The notes beneath the pieces were generated by a model. The model was not told the origin of the DNA and ran no database searches. It saw nothing but the letters and a program-made list of their open reading frames with translations. 64,000 bases of DNA. It comes from Ornithinimicrobium sediminis (GTDB lineage Bacteria; Actinomycetota; Actinomycetes; Actinomycetales; Dermatophilaceae). Position numbers and translations under genes: made by a program. Below, in pieces: positions 42,115-50,020 of the stretch. The stretch covers positions 1-64,000 of the forward strand of contig NZ_JAJSDQ010000003.1 in assembly GCF_021272345.1 (NCBI RefSeq), in the 5' to 3' direction. The stretch's first letter is position 1, and each line of letters starts with the position of its first letter.

Positions 42115-43557
42115 ATGGAAGCCCTCGACCTGGCCCGGTGGCAGTTCGGCATCACGACCGTCTACCACTTCTTCTTCGTCCCGATCACGATCGGTCTGTC
42201 GCTGCTCGTGGCGATCATGCAGACGGTGTGGATCCGGACGCGCAACCCCGAGTGGCTGCGCCTGACGAAGTTCTTCGGCAAGCTGTTCACCATCAACTTC
42301 GCCCTCGGGCTGGTGACCGGCATCGTCCAGGAGTTCCAGTTCGGGATGAACTGGTCGGACTACTCACGGTTCGTCGGTGACATCTTCGGCGCCCCCCTGG
42401 CGATCGAGGCGCTGCTGGCGTTCTTCCTGGAGAGCGTCTTCCTCGGCCTGTGGATCTTCGGCTGGGGCAGGATCCCGGAGAAGCTGCACGTCGGAGCCAT
42501 CTGGGCCGTGCACATCGGCACCGTGCTCTCGGCCTACTTCATCCTCGCGGCCAACTCGTTCATGCAGAACCCCGTGGGCTACCTCAACAACCCCGAGACC
42601 GGTCGGGCCGAGCTCGTCGACTTCTGGGCCGTGCTCACCAACCCGGTCCAGCTGGTCACCTTCCCGCACGTGATCGCGGCGGCCTGGATGACCGGTGGGG
42701 CGTTCGTGCTGGCCATCGCGCTGTGGCACGTATGGCGCAGCGCGACACCCGCCGCGGACAAGCCGATGTACCGCAAGGCGACCCGCATGGGCGCCGTCGC
42801 GGTGCTGGTCGGCGGCCTGGTGGTCACGGTCACCGGTGACCTGCAGGGCAAGATCATGACCGAGGTCCAGCCGATGAAGATGGCGGCCGCGGAAGGGCTC
42901 TACGAGACCTCCGCCGAGGGAGAGGGTGCGCCCTTCTCGATCATCACCGTCGGCACCCTCGACGGCACCGAGGAGATCTGGGCCGTCACGGTGCCCAACC
43001 TGCTGTCCTACCTGGCCACCGGCACCTTCGACGGCGAGGTGAAGGGCATCAACCAGCTCCAGGAGGAGTACGCCCTCACCTACTCCGGGGACGCCCTGAC
43101 CGTGGCCGAGGACTACCGCCCCATCATCCCGGTCACCTACTGGAGCTTCCGGCTGATGATCGGGCTCGGCATGGCCGGCATGGCCATCGCCGCAGCGGTG
43201 CTCTGGGCGATGCGCGGCGATCGGGAGCTGCGCCACCGAGGGTGGTTCTACGCCTCGGTGGTGGTGCTCTTCCTCCCGCTGTTCGCCAACTCCTTCGGCT
43301 GGATCTTCACGGAGATGGGCCGCCAGCCGTGGGTCGTGCACGGCCTGATGACCACGGCCACCGGCGTCAGCCCGGGTGTGAGCACCTTCGAGGTCGCCAC
43401 GTCGATGATCGTCTACACCCTGCTCTACGGCATCCTGGCCGTCGTCGAGGTGGGCCTGATCCTGCGCTACACCAAGGTGGGCGCCGACCCCGCGCCGACC
43501 GAGTCCCTCGACCCGGCGGAGCGCGCCGACGACGCGCCCTTCGTCTTCACCTACTGA
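42115..43557 (+). CDS. cydA: Cytochrome bd ubiquinol/menaquinol oxidase subunit I
   Basis: The 480-residue polytopic protein starts MEALDLARWQFGITTVYHFFFVPITIGLSLLVA, in which His18 is the haem ligand. It also has FQFGMNWSDYSRFVGDIFGAPLAIEALLAFFLES (Glu-containing proton path) and GWIFTEMGRQPWVVHGLM (conserved Gln-Pro-Trp). It has the short Q-loop of actinobacteria. It is the high-affinity oxidase used at low oxygen. CAGGAG precedes the ATG. It is the first gene of cydA-cydB-cydDC. Confidence 0.95.
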   Translation: MEALDLARWQFGITTVYHFFFVPITIGLSLLVAIMQTVWIRTRNPEWLRLTKFFGKLFTINFALGLVTGIVQEFQFGMNWSDYSRFVGDIFGAPLAIEALLAFFLESVFLGLWIFGWGRIPEKLHVGAIWAVHIGTVLSAYFILAANSFMQNPVGYLNNPETGRAELVDFWAVLTNPVQLVTFPHVIAAAWMTGGAFVLAIALWHVWRSATPAADKPMYRKATRMGAVAVLVGGLVVTVTGDLQGKIMTEVQPMKMAAAEGLYETSAEGEGAPFSIITVGTLDGTEEIWAVTVPNLLSYLATGTFDGEVKGINQLQEEYALTYSGDALTVAEDYRPIIPVTYWSFRLMIGLGMAGMAIAAAVLWAMRGDRELRHRGWFYASVVVLFLPLFANSFGWIFTEMGRQPWVVHGLMTTATGVSPGVSTFEVATSMIVYTLLYGILAVVEVGLILRYTKVGADPAPTESLDPAERADDAPFVFTY

Positions 43558-43573
43558 GCTGCAGGAGGCTGGC

Positions 43574-44641
43574 ATGGAGCTCACCACCGTCTGGTTCATC
43601 CTCATCGCGGTCCTGTGGATCGGCTACTTCGTGCTCGAGGGCTTCGACTTCGGGGTCGGCATGCTCTTCCCGGTGCTGGGCAAGGGCGACGAGCAGCTCG
43701 ACGGGGAGACCCGCAAGCGCGTCATGCTCGGCACCATCGGGCCGGTCTGGGACGGCAACGAGGTGTGGCTGCTGACGGCCGGAGGCGCGACGTTCGCGGC
43801 CTTCCCCCACTGGTACGCCACGCTCTTCAGCGGCTTCTACCTGCCGCTGCTGCTCATCCTGGCCGCACTGATCGTGCGCGCCCTCGGCTTCGACTACCGC
43901 GGCAAGGTGGACAGCGTGCGCTGGCGCCGGCGCTGGGACCTGGCGATCTTCTGGGGCTCGCTGGTGCCCGCCCTGCTGTGGGGTGTGGCCTTCAGCAACA
44001 TCGTGCGCGGTGTGCCGATCGACGCCGACAAGGAGTTCACCGGCACCCTGTTCACCCTGCTCAACCCGGTCTCGCTGCTGGGCGGCCTGGTCACGGTGAC
44101 GCTCTTCACGGCATACGGGGCGCTCTTCCTCGCCCTCAAGACCGACGGGCCGATCCGCTACGAGGCGCGCGCCCTGGCCCTGAAGGCCGGGGTGGCCGCC
44201 GCCGCGCTGGCCGTCGTCTGGCTGGTGCTGCTGCACTCCGACACCGGCAACGCCGCGTCGTGGACGGTGGCGACCGTCGCCGCCCTGGCCCTGGTGGCGG
44301 CCCTGGCGACCGCCACCACCGGGCGCGAGGGCTGGTCCTTCGCCCTGGCGTTCCTCGCCGTCGGGCTGGCCGTCGCCTCGCTCTTCGTGGCGCTCTTCCC
44401 CGAGGTCATGCCCAGCACGACCGACCCGGCGTTCTCCCTCACCACGACCAACGCCTCGTCCACCGACTACACGCTGACGATCATGACCTGGGTCGCGGTG
44501 ATCTTCACCCCGGTGGTCCTGCTCTACCAGTCGTGGACCTACTGGACCTTCCGCAAGCGCATCTCCGGCCACCACATCCCGACGGAGGTCGCGGCAGGCG
44601 CCCGCACCGAGGAGTCCACGGCCACGGCGTCCTCCCCCTGA
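43574..44641 (+). CDS. cydB: Cytochrome bd oxidase subunit II
   Basis: The 355-residue protein has eight to nine helices and the subunit II signatures FVLEGFDFGVGMLFPVLG and GPVWDGNEVWLLTAGGATFAAFP near the N-terminus. A conserved RALGFDYRGK follows. It forms the heterodimer with CydA. AGGAGG stands before the ATG at 43574, and it overlaps the cydDC start by one base (ATGATG/TGATGG context). Confidence 0.95.
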   Translation: MELTTVWFILIAVLWIGYFVLEGFDFGVGMLFPVLGKGDEQLDGETRKRVMLGTIGPVWDGNEVWLLTAGGATFAAFPHWYATLFSGFYLPLLLILAALIVRALGFDYRGKVDSVRWRRRWDLAIFWGSLVPALLWGVAFSNIVRGVPIDADKEFTGTLFTLLNPVSLLGGLVTVTLFTAYGALFLALKTDGPIRYEARALALKAGVAAAALAVVWLVLLHSDTGNAASWTVATVAALALVAALATATTGREGWSFALAFLAVGLAVASLFVALFPEVMPSTTDPAFSLTTTNASSTDYTLTIMTWVAVIFTPVVLLYQSWTYWTFRKRISGHHIPTEVAAGARTEESTATASSP

Positions 44642-47600
44642 TGGGTCCGGTCGACCTCGGACCACTGCGCCGGCTCCCGGGCACCCGGGGGCCGGTGCGC
44701 CTGCTCGCCGGCGTCGGTGTGGTCTCGGGCGTGGTCGCGCTCGCACAGGCCGTCGTGCTGGCGTGGACGGTCACCGTGGTCGCCGGTGGCGGTGACCTGG
44801 GCCCACCGCTGACCTGGCTGGTGATGCTGGTCGTGCTGCGCGGTCTGCTCGCGGGCGCCTCGGAGGTCGTGGCACGGCGGGCCGGTCACGCCGTGGCCGC
44901 GGCGGTGCGTCTGCAGGTGCTGGGCCGGTGGCTGAGCCTGCCCGAGGGACGCCGCCCGGCCCCGGACGACGCGGTCACGCTCGCCGGGTCCGGGGTCACC
45001 GCGGTGGAGCCGTATGTCGCGCGCTACCTGCCCTCGCTGGTCACCGCCGGTGTCGTGCCGGCGCTGGCGGTCGCTCTGCTGGCGGTCGTCGACCCGTGGA
45101 GCGCACTGATCGTCGTGCTGACCCTGCCTCTGCTGCCACTGTTCGCCGCCCTCATCGGGATGCACACCCGGGTGGAGACCGAGCGCAGGTGGGCTGCGAT
45201 GGCCCAGCTCGCCGGACACTTCCTGGACGTCGTCAGGGGGCTGCCGACCCTGGTGTCCTACGGCCGCGCGGAGGCCCAGGTCGACACGGTGCGCGCGGTC
45301 GGCGCGCGGCACCGCGACGCCACGGTGCGCACGCTGCGCACGGCCTTCATGTCCACGGCAGCGCTGGAGCTGCTGGCGACGATCTCGGTGGCCCTCGTGG
45401 CCGTCGCGGTCGGCCTGCGCCTGGCCTACGGCGCGATGGACCTGCAGGTGGGGCTGACCGCGATCCTGCTGGCCCCCGAGGCCTACTGGCCGGTGCGCCG
45501 CGTCGGGCAGGAGTTCCACAACGCCGCCGACGGGACGACCGCGCTCGACGAGCTCTCCGAGCACCTCACGCCACCGGAGCCACGGACCCCGGCCCCCGCC
45601 GGCGCGCCGGTGCGGGTCAGCGGCGTGACCTACGCGCATCCCGGACGCCCCGACACGCTGAGCGACCTCACGGTCGCGACCCCGCAGGGCCCGGGGCTGA
45701 CGACGCTCACCGGTCCGTCGGGAGCCGGCAAGACCACGCTGCTCGAGCTGGTCGCAGGCCTGCGTGTGCCGCAGACCGGGTCGGTCACCGCTCCGGCGAG
45801 CCACCTGGCCACCCAGCGTCCCCTGGTGCTGCCCGGCACGGTCCTGGACACCCTGCGACTGGCCGACGCAGACGCCGAGGAGTCCTCCTGCCGCGCAGCG
45901 CTCGAGCAGGTCGGGCTGTGGGACGACCTCGCGGCGCGCGAGGGGCTGGCCACCCGGCTGGGTGACGACGGCTTCGGGCTCTCCGCCGGCCAGCGCACAC
46001 GGCTGGCCCTGGCCCGCGCCCTCCTCTCCCCGCAGCCGCTGGTGCTGCTCGACGAGCCCACCGCGCACGTCGCCACGGCCGACGTGCCACGGCTGCACGA
46101 CGTCATCGCTCAGCTGGCCACCCGGTGCCGGGTGGTGGCGGCCACGCACGACCCCGACCTGGTGGACCGTGCCGACAGCCGATGGACCCTGCGCCGGCCG
46201 CCCGAGGTGACGCAGCCGGCTGTCACCGTGACCGTGGACCCGCTGCCGGCCGTCGCCGTTCCCGACGAGGTGCCGGCGCCGGCGAGCCGCTGGCAGCGCA
46301 TCGCTGCACGCCACCGGCTCGCCGCGGCCTGCGTGCTCGGTGGCCTGTCGGTCGCCTCCGGGGTGGCGCTCACCGCGACCTCCGGCTGGCTGATCGTCCA
46401 GGCGTCCTTCCAGCCGGTGGTGCTGACCCTGCTCGTGGCGATCGTGGGGGTGCGCGCCTTCGGCCTGGCGCGCCCGCTGCTGCGGTATGCCGAGCGCGTC
46501 GTCTCCCACGACGTCGCGCTCGCCGAGCTGGCAGAACGACGCACCGACGTCTACGCACGGCTCATCCCGCTCACCCCGGCCAGGCTCGGGCGTCGTCACC
46601 GCGGCGACGTGCTCACCGCCGTGGTGCGGGACCTGGACGACGTGGTCGACGAGAAGGTGCGCGTGACCGTGCCGTGGTGGTCGACCGTCATCGCCTCCCT
46701 CGCGGCGGTCGCCATCCTGACCGGGGTGCTGCCGGCGGCCGGGCTGGCGATGGCCGTCGGGGCCGTGGCCGCCCTCGCGGTCGGACGGCTGGGGCGGGGT
46801 CTGGAGCTCGCCGCGCAGGCCTCCGCCGTCGAGGCCCGGGGCACCGTGCTGCGTGAGACGACCTCCGTGGCCGGCCGGCTGACGCAGGTGCAGGCCGTGA
46901 CCGGCCGCGAGGCGGCGGCGCGGGTCCTCACGCCGATCCGGCAGGCGCAGGACACGATGGGAGCGGCGGAGACCCGCCTGATCCAGGGACGGGCGGTGAC
47001 GCTCGCGCTCGAGTGGCTCGTCGTGGCGGCGACCACCGCCGTGGTGGCCCGGCTGGCGTGGGAGGCCTTCGGCGCGGGAGCGCTGGAAGCGCCTCTGGCC
47101 GCCCTCGTGACGCTGACTCCCATGGCCCTGGCCGACGCCTTTGCGGGCCTGGCCGAGGTGGGGGGCTCGCGGGCACGGTCACAGGCTGCTGCCGCCAGGG
47201 TCGCACGGGTGCTGGACCAGGCACCCGCGGTGGCCGGCCGGGGACGCCTTCCGCTGGACGGGCCCGGCACACCGGTGGCTCTGGAGGAGGTCACCGCGTC
47301 GTGGACGGGACCCGGCACCGACCTGGGTCCGTTCACGCTCGCGCCGCTCCACCGGGGCGGGCGTGTGCAGCTGACCGGCCCCAACGGGGTGGGCAAGTCG
47401 ACGGCACTGGCCGTGCTCGCGCGGCACCTCGACCCGTTGTCCGGGCGGCACACGATGGGGGGTGTCGACGTCCTGGACCTGGACCTGGCCGCAGCCCGCG
47501 CCGCCGTCGCGGTGGTCGACGACGAGCCGCACGCCTTCGCGGGAAGCATCCGGGCCAACCTGGCGCTGGCGGCGCCCCTCGCAGACGACGACAGCATGGC

Positions 47601-47946
47601 TGCGGCCCTGCGGGTCACCGACCTCGGTCGCTGGCTGGCCCGGCAGCCCGCCGGTCTGGACACCCCGCTCACCGGGCTCAGCGGGGGTGAGCGGACCCGC
47701 CTCGCGATGGCGAGAGCCGTGCTCTCCGGACGGCCGGTGCTGCTCCTCGACGAGCCGACGGCGCACCTGGACGACGTCACCGCGGAGCGCGCCATGGTCG
47801 GGCTCATCGCCGCCGACGACCACGACGGGGCCCGACGCGCGGTCGTCGTCGTCAGCCACAGACCTTTGAAAATCAGATGTTTAGACCGTCGAGAAGTGGG
47901 TACTTCCAGGTCAACGGAGGGTCAGGAGACCGTCAAGGGACGGTAA
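44641..47946 (+). CDS. cydDC: CydD-CydC fused heterodimeric ABC exporter with an atypical C-terminus
   Basis: The 1101-residue fusion has a CydD half (six helices, Walker A GPSGAGKTT ~357-365, signature LSAGQRTRLALARAL, Walker B LVLLDEPTA) and a CydC half from ~545 (helices, Walker A GPNGVGKST ~912, signature LSGGERTRLAMARA, Walker B VLLLDEPTA, switch VVSHRP). It exports thiols or haem-related compounds needed to assemble cytochrome bd. The last ~26 codons after SHRPL (from ~47868) use AAA, AGA, TGT and TTA, rare in this genome, and do not look like a CydC tail, so the 3' end may have been replaced. Start ATG 44641 overlaps the cydB stop. Confidence 0.9.
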   Translation: MGPVDLGPLRRLPGTRGPVRLLAGVGVVSGVVALAQAVVLAWTVTVVAGGGDLGPPLTWLVMLVVLRGLLAGASEVVARRAGHAVAAAVRLQVLGRWLSLPEGRRPAPDDAVTLAGSGVTAVEPYVARYLPSLVTAGVVPALAVALLAVVDPWSALIVVLTLPLLPLFAALIGMHTRVETERRWAAMAQLAGHFLDVVRGLPTLVSYGRAEAQVDTVRAVGARHRDATVRTLRTAFMSTAALELLATISVALVAVAVGLRLAYGAMDLQVGLTAILLAPEAYWPVRRVGQEFHNAADGTTALDELSEHLTPPEPRTPAPAGAPVRVSGVTYAHPGRPDTLSDLTVATPQGPGLTTLTGPSGAGKTTLLELVAGLRVPQTGSVTAPASHLATQRPLVLPGTVLDTLRLADADAEESSCRAALEQVGLWDDLAAREGLATRLGDDGFGLSAGQRTRLALARALLSPQPLVLLDEPTAHVATADVPRLHDVIAQLATRCRVVAATHDPDLVDRADSRWTLRRPPEVTQPAVTVTVDPLPAVAVPDEVPAPASRWQRIAARHRLAAACVLGGLSVASGVALTATSGWLIVQASFQPVVLTLLVAIVGVRAFGLARPLLRYAERVVSHDVALAELAERRTDVYARLIPLTPARLGRRHRGDVLTAVVRDLDDVVDEKVRVTVPWWSTVIASLAAVAILTGVLPAAGLAMAVGAVAALAVGRLGRGLELAAQASAVEARGTVLRETTSVAGRLTQVQAVTGREAAARVLTPIRQAQDTMGAAETRLIQGRAVTLALEWLVVAATTAVVARLAWEAFGAGALEAPLAALVTLTPMALADAFAGLAEVGGSRARSQAAAARVARVLDQAPAVAGRGRLPLDGPGTPVALEEVTASWTGPGTDLGPFTLAPLHRGGRVQLTGPNGVGKSTALAVLARHLDPLSGRHTMGGVDVLDLDLAAARAAVAVVDDEPHAFAGSIRANLALAAPLADDDSMAAALRVTDLGRWLARQPAGLDTPLTGLSGGERTRLAMARAVLSGRPVLLLDEPTAHLDDVTAERAMVGLIAADDHDGARRAVVVVSHRPLKIRCLDRREVGTSRSTEGQETVKGR
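47863..47946 (+). other. Compositionally foreign patch at the cydDC 3' end
   Basis: Bases 47863-47884 are only about one-third G+C, in contrast with everything around. They contain a TTA codon and end in TAA. GAAGT-GGGT-ACTTC forms a small hairpin, and GACCGTC occurs twice. No IS end or tRNA is recognisable. The following gap 47947-48102 shows no gene; TACCTT near 48062 may be the -10 of the next gene. Confidence 0.55.
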
Positions 47947-48102
47947 AGAACGCCTGCTCCCGGTGGGCGCGCACCCTGAGCCCTGTGCACGCCGGGAGCA
48001 CCCGGCACCTCCCCCTTCCGCAGCGCGGCCGGTCTGCGGTGGTGCCCGGGCCCCAGGCCGCCTACCTTGGCGGGGACACGTCCCACCGAACGAGGAGACC
48101 CG

Positions 48103-48507
48103 ATGGACACCATGGGCTGGGTGCTGATCGCCGTCGCGGTGCTGCTGGTGGTGGCCGTGGTGGCCGCTGCCGTGCTGCGCAAGCGCCGCCGGGAGCAGGC
48201 GCGGGACGAGGCCGTGCACCTGCGTGAGCGGGCAGGGGCCGCCGAGCACACCGTCGCGCAGCGCGAGGTCACCGCGCGCGAGACCCGCACCGAGGCCGAG
48301 GTCGCAGCCGCGGAGGCTGAGCAGGCCGAGGCCGAGGCCGAGGCGGTCCGTGCGGAGGCCGCGCGCGTGCGGGGTGAGGCCGACGAGCTCCAGGCCGAGG
48401 CCGACCGGAGGACCGAGGAGGCACGGCTCGAGCACGACCGCGTGACGGATGACTACCAGCGTGCCGACCAGCTCGACCCCGACCCCGACCGCGACGACCA
48501 GCGGTGA
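48103..48507 (+). CDS. Membrane-anchored coiled-coil protein, uncharacterised
   Basis: The 134-residue protein has a single N-terminal helix (residues ~3-25, MGWVLIAVAVLLVVAVVAAAV) with a basic KRRREQ stop-transfer. It is followed by a ~90-residue Ala/Glu-rich coiled coil (AEAEQAEAEAEAVRAEAARV) and an acidic tail ending DPDPDRDDQR. It resembles small actinobacterial proteins of no known function. CGAGGAGAC precedes the ATG at 48103. Confidence 0.8.
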   Translation: MDTMGWVLIAVAVLLVVAVVAAAVLRKRRREQARDEAVHLRERAGAAEHTVAQREVTARETRTEAEVAAAEAEQAEAEAEAVRAEAARVRGEADELQAEADRRTEEARLEHDRVTDDYQRADQLDPDPDRDDQR

Positions 48508-48528
48508 GCCCGCGCCTTCCCTCGTAGG

Positions 48529-48924
48529 TCAGGCGGCACCGGGGTCGGGCTGGTGGACACCGAAGACGTTGCCCTCCGGGTCCAGGTAGTAGCCCTGCCA
48601 CGCCATACCGACGAGGGCCGTCTTGGCCAGGGCGACCTGACCGCCGGCCTCGAGGATGCGCTCGTGCGTGTCGTCGTAGTCACCGACCCCGACCGTGCAG
48701 ACGAAGGCGTTGGCACCGTGGCCACCTGAGGGGGCGGGCGCCGGTCTCTGCACCAGCCCGCCGTTGATCCCGGCCTCGTCCTCCGGGCCGGTCACGATGC
48801 CCCAGTAGGGCGAACCGGTGAACTGGCCGTAGTCCTCGAAGGACCAGCCGAACACAGCGCCGTAGAACGTCCTGGCCCGTTCGATGTCGTCCACCTGGAT
48901 CTCGAAGTGCACCACACGGGACAT
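48529..48924 (-). CDS. VOC (glyoxalase/bleomycin-resistance) family protein
   Basis: The 131-residue protein has two beta-alpha-beta-beta-beta modules: MSRVVHFEIQVDDIERARTFYGAVFGWSFEDYG and the C-terminal LVGMAWQGYYLDPEGNVFGVHQPD, where Glu of DPEGN is the usual metal ligand and His6 the first. The substrate is unknown. It ends 22 bases from the convergent coiled-coil gene. GGAGG precedes the ATG at 48924. Confidence 0.9.
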   Translation of the reverse strand: MSRVVHFEIQVDDIERARTFYGAVFGWSFEDYGQFTGSPYWGIVTGPEDEAGINGGLVQRPAPAPSGGHGANAFVCTVGVGDYDDTHERILEAGGQVALAKTALVGMAWQGYYLDPEGNVFGVHQPDPGAA

Positions 48925-48999
48925 CTCGGGCCTCCTCGGCTCAGCCTGCTCACCTCACCTGACCTCTCCAGTCTGGCACCGACCACCGACGTCGCATCC

Positions 49000-49025
49000 G
49001 GACCAGGGACGTACGTCCCTGGTCC
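49000..49025. promoter_or_regulatory. Perfect 26-bp palindrome upstream of the polysaccharide deacetylase
   Basis: GGACCAGGGACGT at 49000-49012 is followed immediately by its exact reverse complement ACGTCCCTGGTCC (49013-49025). It ends 29 bases before the ATG at 49055. The inner GGGAC-N4-GTCCC has the shape of DosR/NarL-class boxes. Position and symmetry suggest an operator for a dimeric regulator. Confidence 0.6.
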
Positions 49026-49054
49026 GCGCGCCGAGGACGGCGCAGACTGGTCCC

Positions 49055-50005
49055 ATGAGGGGTGTGCTGTGTCCGGCCGCTCGCCGAGACCGACGTCGCC
49101 GCCGCGGTGTCGCGACCGTCGGGGTGGCCCTCGCGGTGGCGCTCAGCGCCTGCGGTGCCCCCGACACCCTCACCCCCGACCTGCCCGCCGCCACCTCCAC
49201 GCCGACGGCCACGGCCACCGCAGCGCCCCCGTCCACCTCGACCCCGGAGCCGACACCGGAGCCGACCTCGGCCGGTCCGTCCGCCACCACCGACACCGCC
49301 ACCCCCAGCCCCACCCCGGGCCCGACGCCGACGGCCACCGCCGACGACCCGACTTCCCAGGGCGTGCCCGAGGCGTGGCGGGGGGTCGACGTGGAGACCT
49401 TCGACACCTCTCGACGGGTGGTGGCACTGACCTTCGACGGGGGCGCGTCGAACATCGCGGTGGCCTCGGTCCTGGGCACGCTCGACCGGCTGGACGTGCC
49501 GGCGACGTTCTTCGTCACCGGTGCCTTCGCACGGACCTACCCGGCCAGCGTGCGCGCCATCGCGGCCGCAGGGCACGCCGTCGGCAACCACAGCGACACC
49601 CACCCCTCCTTCCCGGACTCGACCGACGAGGAGATCCGCACCGAGCTGGCGCGGGCCGACGCCTCGATCTCCGCGCTCACGGGCGAACGCACCGCGCCGC
49701 TCTTCCGCTTCCCCTTCGGCGACCGGACGCCGCTCGACATCCAGGTCGTCAACGACGCCGGCTACATCCCCTTCCGCTGGACGGTGGACACCCTGGGGTG
49801 GCAGGGCACCGACGAGGGCATCACCGTCGCGACCGTGCGCGACCGCGTCCTGGACACCCTGCAGCCCGGCCAGATCGTGCTGATGCACGTGGGGGCCCAC
49901 CCCGACGACGGGTCCACCCTCGACGCCGACGCGCTGCCCGGCATGGTCGGCGACCTGCGCGAGCGCGGCTACGACTTCGTGACCATCCCCGAGATGCTCG
50001 GCTGA
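49055..50005 (+). CDS. Polysaccharide deacetylase lipoprotein (NodB domain)
   Basis: The 316-residue protein has a signal peptide with lipobox ALSAC (Cys33), so it is a lipoprotein outside the membrane. A ~70-residue Thr/Pro/Ser-rich linker follows, then a NodB domain: RRVVALTFDGGAS (motif 1), GNHSDTHPSFP (motif 2, metal-binding HxxxH), RFPFGDRT (motif 3), and LGWQGTDEG and LMHVGAHPDDGS (motifs 4 and 5). It probably deacetylates peptidoglycan or another surface polymer. Motif 1 has Gly where the second, metal-binding Asp of TFDDG usually stands, so activity may be altered. Confidence 0.9.
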   Translation: MRGVLCPAARRDRRRRRGVATVGVALAVALSACGAPDTLTPDLPAATSTPTATATAAPPSTSTPEPTPEPTSAGPSATTDTATPSPTPGPTPTATADDPTSQGVPEAWRGVDVETFDTSRRVVALTFDGGASNIAVASVLGTLDRLDVPATFFVTGAFARTYPASVRAIAAAGHAVGNHSDTHPSFPDSTDEEIRTELARADASISALTGERTAPLFRFPFGDRTPLDIQVVNDAGYIPFRWTVDTLGWQGTDEGITVATVRDRVLDTLQPGQIVLMHVGAHPDDGSTLDADALPGMVGDLRERGYDFVTIPEMLG

Positions 50006-50020
50006 GCGGTCCCGGCCTGC

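Noticed and set aside
43615-44640. Extension of CydDC to a 1443-residue protein starting inside cydB
   Set aside because: The extra residues are an Arg-rich shadow frame of cydB; the ATG at 44641 overlapping the cydB stop gives a proper CydD start.
44641-47946. CydDC as two genes cydD and cydC
   Set aside because: A single uninterrupted frame with no internal stop or start signal links the two halves; fusions of this kind are usual in actinobacteria.
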